This document shows, in pieces, positions 10,945-26,287 of a stretch of DNA of 64,000 nt. Below the pieces are notes generated by a model. That model was not told the DNA's origin. It searched no databases and was given only the letters and a program-made list of their open reading frames with translations. The DNA comes from Mesaphorura yosii (taxonomy: Eukaryota > Arthropoda > Collembola > Poduromorpha > Tullbergiidae), in assembly GCA_009869945.1 (NCBI GenBank), contig WIXG01000111.1, forward strand, positions 1-64,000, given 5' to 3'. Within the stretch, counting starts at the first letter, position 1, and each line of letters opens with the position of its first letter. The position numbers and the translations under genes were made by a program.

Positions 10945-12547
10945 TTATGGGACACTCCCTCCAGAACCAGAAACAGAAGTTTTGTTCCTGCTGAATTCCG
11001 AAGTCATGTCCGAGATTTTCAATTGATACACAAACATGACGTAAGTCATCACCGTGCTGGCAATCTAAAAGGAATTTAAAAAATCAATTAATGCTAAAAA
11101 CTTATGCCATTATGGAACTCGAACAATGCTAACGTGAAATTACCGCTGGCAGAAGCCGGTAGTCCACATTGAACAAGCCTGCTGCGGTGAGTCTCCATTC
11201 CCAGCTCAGAATTCCGTCTGATAGCGTTCTCAAACGATACACTGCTCCAGTGGATTCATGCTTCTTGCTATCCAAGCACAACGCCGTGAATCGGACCTTG
11301 ATCTGACGCTTGGTCCTGGTCATCTGCGAAAAACGAAAGAAAACTCGACGAGATTTTTACGAATTTTTTACGTGATTGCTTTGGTAGAATAAGAATTTGC
11401 TTACAACAGTTTTAAACCTTTGTCCAGTGTATGAAATAAGAAGCAGATTGAGGAGATGATCGGTAATGCCACACAAGCCTGTCAGAGTCAGCCAGAAATT
11501 TCGCGTCTCGTAATTCTTGCCCACGTTGTTCGTGTTGTACACCATGAAAGTCGTGCTCTCAAATGCCGACGCGAGAATGAGGAATCCGACGAATGAATTG
11601 TAGGTTTTGAATGATTCTTGAAGCCGTTGAAAGCGTTGCATGAAAGATGCCGAGCTGAAGGATACAGAATTCAGCGCTGCTGCCTGCACGGGAATCGTCC
11701 AGATTTGGGTCGACAAAGTAATGGGCGGGTAAGCAGGCATCAGCTTCTTCGTCACCTCCTCTTGACTCTCCCCTGTGTTCGGTACTTCCTTGCTGACGAT
11801 GGTTTCCTCTCTGATTTGAAGATATTTCTCAAATTCCCACATCAGCTCAACGTACTTCTCGAGATAATATTGACCCAGAAACCAAATCAGCGCTCGTGCT
11901 GGGAGCTTGGACGCAAGGGACGAGCATTCTGTCCAAAACAGGGAAAGAGTCCCGAAACTGGAACGAAATGGTTCAAAAGGGAACATAATAGATATGTACT
12001 TGTTCGGACCGTCATTGGCTGGGAAGAGGAAATAAAATTGACTCAATATGGTCCGAGAAAGTGCTGCCAAGAAATTGATGCAGATGAAAACGAAATGCAG
12101 AGTTGTTTGACTGCGGCTCCTGACCCCAACCGAGTTGCTGTTGCTGCTGCTGGCGTCGATGTTCCAGCAAATCCCAGCCAGCACGGGGAGCTTGATCAGT
12201 ATGTAAATTCGTCGGCTCACGTCGCACACATAAAATATGTAATCACTCGCTATCGTCAGCAACCATTTGGCCGTCGACATGGTCGCGCCAATGAGGGCCG
12301 AGTTGGATAGCTGGTACTCGATCGTGAAAAATGTGACCAGCAAAATCATTGCGATGGAGTACAGCTTTGAATCTAAAATTTTGTATTGCCAGCCACGTTC
12401 ACGTTTCTTCTTGCCACCTTCGTCAGCACTGCGACATGGACGAATTTGTAAAAGTTGGCTGGGCATGCAACCAAAAATGTGCCCAAGCCAAAGAATAAGG
12501 AAAAATACTCTCGAATGCAGAAAATACGATACTCTTTTCGAGTCCAT
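10945..12547 (-). CDS. Gustatory receptor (7tm_7), tandem copy 1
   Basis: Predicted 480 aa. Exons: 12547-11405, 11323-11144 and 11064-10945, all phase 0. The ATG at 12547 (MDSKRVSYFL) is chosen because the frame upstream opens only with a TTG. Landmarks shared with the next two genes are LGHIFGC near the N-terminus, YVCDVSRRIYI, LTGLCGITDHLLN before the end of exon 1, GQRFKTV at the exon 1 donor, LSWEWRLTAAGLF in exon 2 and TYVMFVYQLK in exon 3. The last corresponds to the C-terminal TYhhhhhQF signature of insect gustatory receptors. The role would be a ligand-gated cation channel in taste neurons. This copy has a long serine-rich insert near residues 140-160 and a long loop near 265-305. The ligand is unknown. 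Confidence 0.88.
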
Positions 12548-12907
12548 TTTGGAATTCGTTCTGATCTGCGCGTTGGAATATTCCAAGCTCGTCAGGAGAA
12601 AAGCGAGTCCGAAAAACGCAACAACTTAAACTCACTGTGGCTCAAGTGGAAAGAACAAATGTCAATTGCTTTGTAAACAGCTATTTTGTTTAGGGGCTGT
12701 TTCATTGTTGCTCTACTACTCGACATTCGACATGGCCAATTTTATATCGAAAATTCCAGTTTCAAGCAACGTAACATAATTCGAGATATTGTTTACACGC
12801 CCACCCACAGCCAAACGTTTGACTTTTATTGATAGCTGACAAGAAAGTTGACTTCTTGCAAAGACATGTCAAAATAGATCCTAAAATCGGAAAATGGGTC
12901 GTCTTGA
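12548..12907. other. Spacer between tandem receptors 1 and 2
   Basis: About 360 bp that must hold the promoter of receptor 1 and the 3' end of receptor 2. No TATA box or repeat is seen. Confidence 0.5.
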
Positions 12908-14401
12908 TCACAAAACACCAATCTTGTTCCCAGTACAAATTTCCGCCGTTGACTCCGAGATTTTAATCTGAAATATGAACATGATGTAGGTCATAACGGT
13001 GGTTGCGACCTGAGAGAAAAAAGGCCGACAACTTTACATCTTTATTGATTATTAGTTTGGATTTCAAGTTTCTCAAAGGCTTACAGCTGTCAAGAGTCGA
13101 AAATCCGCTTCGAACATGTCGTCGGCTGTGAGCTTCCATTTCCAGCTCAGAATCTCGTCTGTAATTAAGTCAATATTGCTCATTCCTCTTTCCTGGTCGT
13201 TCGACTCCTTCTTCTCCTGCGTCAGTTCCAAGTTTAATGCAAGCACTTTAATTTGGTGCTTTCTTTCTTTTGTCTAAGAAAATACGTACATGCAGGAAAT
13301 TAAACACTTGTCTAAACACTTCGCGTTCGAGAACTGACTTACGATGGTTCTGAACTGTTCTCCGACATAAGCAATGACTAGCACCGTCGACAGGTGGTCC
13401 GCAATCCCGCAAATGCCCATTAATGCCACAAAGTAACGTCCGCCATTAATGTTCCTGATTGTATTGTACATGTTGGAAACCATGAATGTCACGCTCTCGA
13501 CCATGCAGACAAGAATGAGGAGACCCACGAAGGATTTGTATACATCCATACACTTTTGGAGGTGGTGAAATTTCTGCAGAAATTCTTTCGGACTGAAATG
13601 GACACGTTTCTTGGAGGTTGGAGACAGATCAGTTGGAGCAGCCGCTGGACAGGAGGAGGAAAGGTGCGACGTGAATTCTTGCGTCAAATCATTGTACTTC
13701 ACGATGTAATACTGGCCCAACGCATACATCAGAATCCGAACAGTCCATTTGGACGCGAACGAAGGAAACTCCATGCAAAGCATCGAAATAAGCCCAAACA
13801 CGTGACTGCCAGGGAATAAGTATGAGTGAAAGTCCGATCCCTTTGCTGAGAAGAAGGAAAAAAACTGCCCCGACACGGCACGGACAAACGTGACCGCAAA
13901 ATTTACTGAAAACAGCACGCAATGCAAAATATGACCAGTCGAACTCGTGCCGCCGTCTCGGACGAGAACTGTGGATTCTGCCTCTGTACCAGCGATGTCC
14001 TTAAAAGCCTTGATGAGAATTGGGTACTTCAGGATAAGGTAAATTCGTCGGCAGACGTCGCACAGGAAAAACACGTAATTGATGGCGGAGAATAGGAGAA
14101 AGTTCGACAGTGATCTGTCCTCAGCCATTCTTCCGATGTTGGAAATAATATACTCGACCGTAAAGAAAGTTAAGCCCACGATTACGAAGATTGGATAGAA
14201 TTGCGAGTTCAAAAATCTGTAAATGCAGCGCCGGAGCCAAAGCCTCTTATCAGAGTGGTCAGAGTCGGATGGATGTAACTGCGGCTTATATATGTTAAGG
14301 ATTTCCCCATGCACGCAACCAAAAATGTGACCCAAATACAGGACGCTGTGAAATATCTTCGTATGTATAAAGAAGCCGAACCGCGTATTATGAGAATCCA
14401 T
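12908..14401 (-). CDS. Gustatory receptor (7tm_7), tandem copy 2
   Basis: Predicted 449 aa. Exons: 14401-13343, 13273-13085 and 13009-12908, all phase 0 with the same boundaries as its neighbours. It starts MDSHNTRFGFF with ATG at 14401. Landmarks: LGHIFGCVHGE, FLCDVCRRIYLILKYPI, LMGICGIADHLST, GEQFRTI at the donor, LSWKWKLTADDMF in exon 2 and TYIMFIFQIK in exon 3. It lacks the serine-rich insert of copy 1. Similarity to copy 3 looks closer than to copy 1, for example in the CRRIY-LKYP region. An inferred chemosensory membrane receptor; the ligand is unknown. Confidence 0.88.
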
Positions 14402-14726
14402 CTTGAAATGGAAAGTGCTGTGGACACTTTGAACACATTTCTGGAAAGGTCGTGTAAAGTGGGTCGTGACGCCAACATGTCACGATCGCAAGTTAAGTTA
14501 TGTCATTCTGACACCGAATTAAAAGCTTTTCCAATCAAAGTATGATGATTTTCTTGAGCACAAAGTGCGAAGTTATGTCAAGTCAATTGTTCGGCAAACA
14601 GCAATTTCGCAATTTCATTTCTTTTGAACCCAAAATTCCAATTCGGTCATAAGAGTTTATTCAAGTACACATTCTTGAATGATATAAGGCTGGTGTAGAA
14701 TAATAAGACAGACAATGCCGAATCGA
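14402..14726. other. Spacer between tandem receptors 2 and 3
   Basis: About 325 bp without an open frame of interest. It holds the promoter side of receptor 2 and the 3' flank of receptor 3. Confidence 0.5.
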
Positions 14727-16268
14727 TTTACCCTACGTACCCTGACCAGGCGCGGCTTTGGTCAGATTGCTGAATTTAGATGTTGTGTCTGAGATTTTCA
14801 GTTGAAACATGAACATGATGTAGGTCATAACGGTGCCAGCAACCTGTAGATTGAAGCAAATTGTGAAAATAGAATCTACCCCAGATTAGCCTTTGCAAGA
14901 ATATTAAAGTTTTAAGCTTAGTGTACCGCAGGCAGGAGTCGCAAGTCGACGCTGAACAAATCTGCCGCTGTAAATTCCCAATCCCAACACAGAATACCAC
15001 CTGCAATCAGTTTCCGACTAGAATTACCAGTAGTACATTCGGAGTTGGGTTTACCCGCCGAAGGATTCTCTATAAGTGCTTTGACTTGGTATATACCTTC
15101 ACTGATCTATGAATCGGAATCGATATTAGCCATAAACTATAGATGAACAAACTTGAGGTTGCATATTGCACTGACTTACAATTGACTTAAACCTTTGTCC
15201 GACGCTTGCAGTAATGAGGATATTTGTTATGTGATCAACGATTCCGCAACTGCCCATAAATACCAGCCAGTAGTGTCCGGCTTCAATGTTGCTGCTAACT
15301 GTGTACATGTTGTACACCAGAAACACGGTACTCTCAAAGGTGCACAGAACGACTAGAAAACCGACGAATCCCTGGTATTCGTCAAGAGATCTTTGAAGAC
15401 ACTGGAATTTCTGGAGAAATGCTTCACCGTTGAAAGGAACCGATTTCGTGGGTGTTGCCCAAGAATTCGACAGAGACTTCCTAGTTTGTAGCTCGTTCAC
15501 GTACATGCTCGGCACTTTTCTCTCCGCCTTCAACTCTCCGATGAATTCCTGAAGGAGTTCGCTGCACTTTCCAGTGTAATGTAGTCCCAACCCGAAAATC
15601 AGGGCCCTCGCAGTAAGTTTGGATGCGACAGATGAGAATTCGATCCAAAACATTGAAATCAACCCGTAGATTTGACTTCCGGGAAAAAGAAACGACTCGA
15701 ATGTGTTCTCGGCTCCGTCAACTGCTGGGAAGAACGGGTAAAACTGACTCATGAAGGAGCGAGTGAATGTAACCCAGAAATTTACACACATCATCAACGA
15801 GAGCAGGCTCCAAGGCCTGCCGCTGCCCGCGTAGGAGTGATCAGCATCTCCAATTTGCTTGAATACTTTGATCCAGACCGGGTATTTAAGAACAATGTAA
15901 ATCCTTCGACAGATATCGCAGAGATAAAACACGTAATTGATCGCTGCGAAGAGGACGTAGTCGGAAATCTGTGGCTTCGAAGACATGTTCCCATCGTTGG
16001 ACGACACGTACTCGATCGTGAATAACGTGACGATCACAATTATGAGAATCGCGTAGATATGGGATCCCATCCAAGTACAAGCGCAAGCTACTGACAAAAA
16101 TTTCTTTCGACGGCCATGTGAGCTTGAAATGCATGGCGTGGCTTGGCAATGCCAAGCCTGAATTACTTCGAAGGGTACACAGCCAAGTACATGTCCGAGA
16201 AGAAACACTGGGAAAATTATCTTTGATTGGAGAAAGCAAGGAGAAAGAGGCTGTGATTGTGATTCCAT
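14727..16268 (-). CDS. Gustatory receptor (7tm_7), tandem copy 3
   Basis: Predicted 461 aa. Exons: 16268-15180, 15106-14927 and 14843-14727, all phase 0. The ATG at 16268 (MESQSQPLSP) is the first real one; the frame extends 34 codons further only by way of a TTG. Landmarks: LGHVLGCVPFE, YLCDICRRIYIVLKYPV, FMGSCGIVDHITN, GQRFKSI at the donor, LCWDWEFTAADLF in exon 2 and TYIMFMFQLK in exon 3. The exon 2 donor GTACAC is weak but gives the same boundary as in the paralogues. The last few residues depend on one base count near 14760, so the exact C-terminus is less certain. A perfect CRE palindrome lies 215 bp upstream of the ATG. Confidence 0.86.
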
Positions 16269-16747
16269 GTTGGAAACTCTGTCAAAGTAGGCTTGAGACG
16301 CGTATTTTTCTGAAGATCGGGCAAAGGAGACCAACACCTGGCAAGAAATTATAGCAATTTCAAAGTCCAAACGTCAAGGAGGCATAAAGTGCTCTCAATC
16401 CAAATGCAGACGGCTTCGATTGATGAGTAAATAGAATTTTTCTCGATGCTTTTCTTCTACCTGACCCCTCTTTTATTGCTACTGACGTCAATAGCATGCG
16501 AGTGTGCCTGTCAATAATTTTACAACCAAGATGCCTAAGGTTTAACAGGGCAATGAAAAGTTTCTATTCAACAAAACCACATTAAAGTTACACTTCTACT
16601 GTACGAAGTTATCAGCTAATTTAAGGCTTGGGTAACGTAATGACTAAGAAGGAATTTAGCACTGACTCGTATTGCTATTTACAGTTGAAGGTACAAATTG
16701 AGCTTGAGCTCGAGTCAGCGAACCCCGTCGCCGAATGTAGGCAATAA
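16269..16747. other. Spacer between receptor cluster and esterases
   Basis: About 480 bp holding the 5' flank of receptor 3, with TGACGTCA at 16483-16490, and the 3' flank of the first carboxylesterase. No other structure is seen. Confidence 0.5.
16483..16490. promoter_or_regulatory. CRE palindrome TGACGTCA upstream of receptor 3
   Basis: A perfect cAMP-response-element palindrome, 215 bp upstream of the start codon at 16268. The match is seen directly. CREB/ATF binding is only an inference, and four such sites occur in this window. Confidence 0.35.
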
Positions 16748-19111
<2,364 letters not shown>

Positions 19112-19740
19112 CTTGTGGTATTAACATTAACAGATTTAACTTAACAGATAAATACCTGGAACTAAATCAGCGCATTATCGTCCTGATTAACACGCATTAA
19201 CCTGACTTGACTGGACTTGGCACTGCACTGTTGTGAAACTGCTGTTGTTGGCGACAAAATAAACATGAGCAGTGAAATGAAAAGGTCTCTGTTCTGTTTC
19301 AACCTGTCACGCTTCCTTGCCCATGAGTGCAACTTCCAGTCTTGGGAGAATTGAGACCTCAAAGCTCAAAGCCATGAGAATCCTCCGCGTAAGGTGGTGG
19401 TATAACTTTTATTACGCAAGCTCACCAACTTCGGAAGCCGGGTTCGTTAAAGTGGATTCGCATTTGCACTCACTTGCGCGGGGGCACGCTGACACACTTT
19501 ATAAGATAAATTCGCCAAATGCATGCAATTGAGAAGCAGAGTCGGAGTCGCCCTGTACTTGGCAAACAAGTTTAAGTTAGTGTTTAACGTAAGATCGTTC
19601 ATTTAATACATTTTTTAATTCATCGGTCAACAACAAGCGAAACGTTTATTCATCGTAAATTTGAAATCACAAATTAGGAATCGCAGAACATAAAGCATTA
19701 GGAAAAAGTAAGTCACAAGAGTTAATAACAATACTGGTAG
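19112..19740. other. Spacer between esterases 1 and 2
   Basis: About 630 bp holding the esterase 1 upstream region and the esterase 2 3' flank. A minus-strand AATAAA (TTTATT at 19645-19650) lies 91 bp after the esterase 2 stop codon. No other gene is seen. Confidence 0.5.
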
Positions 19741-22201
<2,461 letters not shown>

Positions 22202-23534
22202 TGTTCTCGGCAAAAGCTGCGGCTTGACAAATCAGCTGTTGTGGGCTGACAATACAACGGGCAGTATGAGGAGAGTATTGCTGCACGATTTTCTGGATCA
22301 CTTCACGTCCAGTAGAGGCTTAGATTAAGCATGCCAAGTTGTGTCTGGACATTGGCTTATCGCATCTCTTCAAATTTTACCTATCAAAGTTAAACTTTGT
22401 ACTTCTAATGTTAACACAAACACATTTCGATTATATAAGTGTGACTTGCCTTTTATTCTGAGTGCGAGTGCCACTCGCATTATGAGTTTGGCATTGTTCC
22501 ATGTTCGTCCAGGACCGTACTATTTATTAATTACGTAATATCCTCATTCTCCATTTAACTCAATAAACATTTGATATACAGGTACGCCTTAGCGGTACTG
22601 CTGTACCATTGCACTTGAGTTATACGATCGGCTAACTGCCTCTTTTTTATGACGAGCCAGCAGACAGCTAACAGGATAGCATGAGAAAGAATAAATAAAT
22701 GGGAAACGTGTCAATGCCAGTCCGCTAATTAAGTCCGTTGGTTGTAAAGGAAACTAACTGGAAAGACTATGCTGGATCTTGATTAGCAATAGCCGGGAAC
22801 TTGTAACGTCGACGCTTCCGTTGTCATATCGTACTGAGTTGAACAGACTTACGCAAAGTATTAATGTCTACTAATGAGTAATGAACGTGCTGCTGGGGGC
22901 GAGAGCCTCTACCTCTCTGACCTTGAATCTTGGCTTTCTTGATAAGGTAGAGCCCAAGACCTAGAATATCTATTTTATACTTCCCACATCGCATCTGTTG
23001 CGCTCTGGACAAGTGAAATGCTTTGTTCCGGGTGAACGACGCGAACACCTGCAAGAAGGAAGTTGGTTCAGAATGGTTTCCGCTCATGACAAATTCGTGT
23101 TGACACCTTCTTCTCTACATTGAATCAGGACCCCGGTTATAAATTGGGCTTTTCCAATGAAAGATAATGCGATTGTTTAACAATACTTGTGCAGAGTATT
23201 GTTTAAAATATATGGCGAAACAACATTCTTGAGATTTTTACAGACACACTACGCCCTACACCCTAAATTTATTCAACAAACGTCAAATGAAATATGATAC
23301 ACAATTAACCTACGGTCCAATAATAGTAGTCAATTAATTAGAGAGTAGTAGTAGTAAATACTGACGAATCCGTCGTAGATCGAAATTCGCCAAGCTGAGG
23401 AAGCTCAGACAAGCAATTAATTCTTAAAATACCTAAGACAGTGTCAACAAAAAGTACGAATCAATAAAAAGGTCAAATTAATCGAAGTTCATCAACCACT
23501 ATCCTTCCTCAATCCGATCTGGTTACTTCGGAAT
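22202..23534. other. Intergenic region between esterase 2 and dsRBM gene
   Basis: About 1.3 kb. An 87-codon minus-strand frame with an ATG (23087-22824, starting MSGNHSEPTSF) is present but has no family resemblance, so I do not call it a gene. TTTATT at 23268-23273 could be the poly(A) signal of the dsRBM gene. Otherwise A+T-rich and featureless. Confidence 0.5.
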
Positions 23535-25197
23535 CTAATCTCCCCAATCCCAGTCATCAGAATTCCTCCAAACGTCCTTGTTACTTTTGTTGGATTGTCC
23601 CGAATTATCCTCCCTCGTCTCGTTCTTCTCGCTCTTCGCATCTCCTCCTTCAGTTGCACGATTATCCGAAACAACTGACTTCCCTTCATTGACTGATTCC
23701 TGGCCATCACCGATCCCCAGTGTACTCAGTCGTTCTTTTACCTCCTCCGTCATGGATTGAATGACAACGTTCATTCGCTCTCTTGTATCTTCATCGGCTT
23801 CACGTTCAACGATATGCTCATCGTTTTCAGCAAACGCGTTATCCAAATCTTCATCGACCGGATCGGTCGTGTTGCCGATGTCTTCATCGATTGCACTGTC
23901 GTCGACATTGCTTGCGACATCGCTGGTAGCTGAGTCGATTCCGCTTCCGTTGTTCGCTGAAGCTCGACCCAGTTTGCGTCGAATGACGTAAGCTAGTTTC
24001 CCATTGCCTCCAATCTTCTGCAAGGTTGAGAAAAACTTTGGAATTTATTTCTTAGGACACGTTCGAGACAAAATTCGGGGTTGCAACTTCACCTTAACTT
24101 TCTTTGAAACAACAGGCTTAATCTTTGCGTGTACGAGAGCCATACAGGCTTGACCGCAACAAACAAAGTCGAACGGTACTGGGAATCCAGTTAGCCCTTC
24201 AAAGGCGAATTTGGCAGCCCACCTTCTGGCCAGGTACACACTGTCACTCTCACCTGTTGTAAAATCATTAGATTAAGACAGCGATGAGAGACTTAATTCA
24301 GATTTCGCATTCCATACTTCTCCTCTTACCAATCGTAATCATGCCCCCAATCTGACACTTGATGGTGAACAAAGGTCCGTCTTTCTCCTCTGGATCCTTC
24401 GGCTGAAGCACAAACATTGGCCTCTCCACCCCCAGCAGATCACATAAAGCGGTCAGATCGCCAAAGATTCTCGGATGGATTCGACAACCTGGAAGTAAGT
24501 AGTACGGTGGAATGGTGTACTTCCCAGTGCCTTCCAATTGGAGGAGCAGATGGGCAGAAGCCATATGGGCGGCCAACTTCTTTGTGGCCGCTTCTCCATA
24601 GCCTGCGAATTTAGTCAACTGAGTACTAGCGTATTCATTCGTCGCAATGCTCTCCAGCTCAATCAATTGCTCACCTTTCCGCTTGCCAACATAGACCTCA
24701 GCCAGGATGCGAATCGGTTCCGCATGAGGTCTAATTTCATGATACTCAAAATGGAGCTTCAACCCAAACTCCTGCGCCATCTTGTTCAGTACGAAGAGCG
24801 GTGTTGCGAACATTTCTCCATCGAGTATGTCTTGACGATACAACTCGTACATCGCCTCAAGCCTATCTGCCATCTCGATCCCGGTCTCGTACGGGTTTGA
24901 GTTTCGGAGAGAGACGAGTGACTCGTCCAGGCTGCTCGTGGTCTCGCCCTCACCATCGTCGCATTTGCTCAGCAGGCCAAATTCCCTCCTTTCCTGTTCA
25001 GACAGCGAACAGTTTTCTAAGTCAATGTTGCTACCGGCAGTTGAAGTGCCGGGTGATGCTGACACAGCCACCATCAGGCGTCCATCAGTTTTTGTGATCA
25101 GCCTCCGCTTCGGTGGTGGTGGGAGCAAGAAATTGTCATCCTCTTGATCGTGTCCATTCATTTCTGAGTTGGTGTGAATGCCATTTGCGTCCTCCAT
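23535..25197 (-). CDS. Double-stranded RNA-binding-motif protein with acidic tail
   Basis: Predicted 503 aa. Exons: 25197-24330, 24253-24093 and 24017-23535 (phases 1 and 0). Start MEDANGIHTN at the first ATG; an acceptor-like ATCTACAG just upstream suggests a non-coding 5' exon. Residues 132-223 look like a divergent dsRBM: TPLFVLNKMAQEFGLKLHFE, then FAGYGEAATKKLAAHMASAHLLLQL. A second, weaker one spans about 260-320 (LCDLLGVERPMFVL, FTIKCQIGGMI, SVYLARRWAAKFAFEGL). The layout recalls RNA-silencing partners such as loquacious/TARBP2 or PRKRA, but I cannot assign an orthologue. The last 160 residues are acidic and end in the aromatic-acidic DDWDWGD. It lies head to head with KANK, about 1.1 kb apart. 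Confidence 0.72.
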
Positions 25198-26287
25198 CGC
25201 GTCCACGGCTGTAGATTTAATCTAATTATACGAATAAAATTGCAATCAAGAAGTTTGATATCAATCAACTAACCAGATTACCAGATTAAATTAAGAATCC
25301 ACACTAACCTTGGGTTCAGGCTGTCCCTCGAATATGGCTGCTGGTAATTGCTTCCTCCAATCTTTAACTATACTTTTCCCGTACTGGCACCTGGTACTGG
25401 TGTATACCAGAGATGATCCAACCCTTAACAGTGAGTTCAAAATCTAAACCAGTTCACTCCAACACGTAATGAACGAAATATGGACTCAGGAAGAAAGAAG
25501 CGTTTTGTGAAACGTCTTGTGTATGTGTGTGGGATGGGGAGTACTGCAGGTCTGTGGGGACGCTCTTTTAAGAACGAACTCAGACTCAAAAAGAGTAGTT
25601 GAGATAAAGACGAGACCGGAACGTAAAACTAGTAAAATAGGAATTACATAGTGCGTAGTGAATGGATTAGGTTATCGTGATTAGATACACCCGATGTCTG
25701 CACAATTTAGAATTTATGCAAATAATACTACTACGACGAGTAGTGAAAAGGCGAAATCGTGTCTTGAGACGTATGAAATACTTTATGCAAGTGTTCCACA
25801 ATTGCCTCAACACGAACGATCCCAACCAAGATGGGCAAATTGGCCAAATTTCATTCAAATTCCAACTTAATCTTTCCCCATTTCACATGAACATATTGGA
25901 AGACATTGAAGATGAGAGCACCGTTAATTCATAGACTTCGCATCGTTGTAGCACTTCCAACGTGGTACATTGTACTCCGCAGCTGACCAATGATCTCTAC
26001 TCGTGACTCTCCGACTGTCCGTACTGAAGTTTAATTGCCTTGGAGTCGAATCGCGATAACACATTGCTCAGTTATTACGCTTCTTAGCCTGAGTACTCCA
26101 TCATCAAAGCAATGGCTTCAGCTTTCATGGTACACGTACATGGAGTCTTGCAGCAGAAGCTCCAGCTCGTCTCTCGACACTTCAACGAAAGGGGCTTCCA
26201 AATTCCAAATTGCACCTAAAATAATTCAAGATTGTCAAAACAGTGTGTGCTCATCTCCTCATCAGCTTCTCGAGAAACTGGATCAAA
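25198..26287. other. Shared upstream region of the dsRBM gene and KANK
   Basis: About 1.1 kb between two divergent genes. It probably contains both promoters and the non-coding first exons. Short open frames here resemble no family. No TATA box is evident. Confidence 0.5.

Noticed and set aside
22824-23087. Minus-strand 87-codon frame (MSGNHSEPTSF...) between esterase 2 and the dsRBM gene
   Set aside because: No signal peptide, domain or clear splice partners. The length is within chance expectation.
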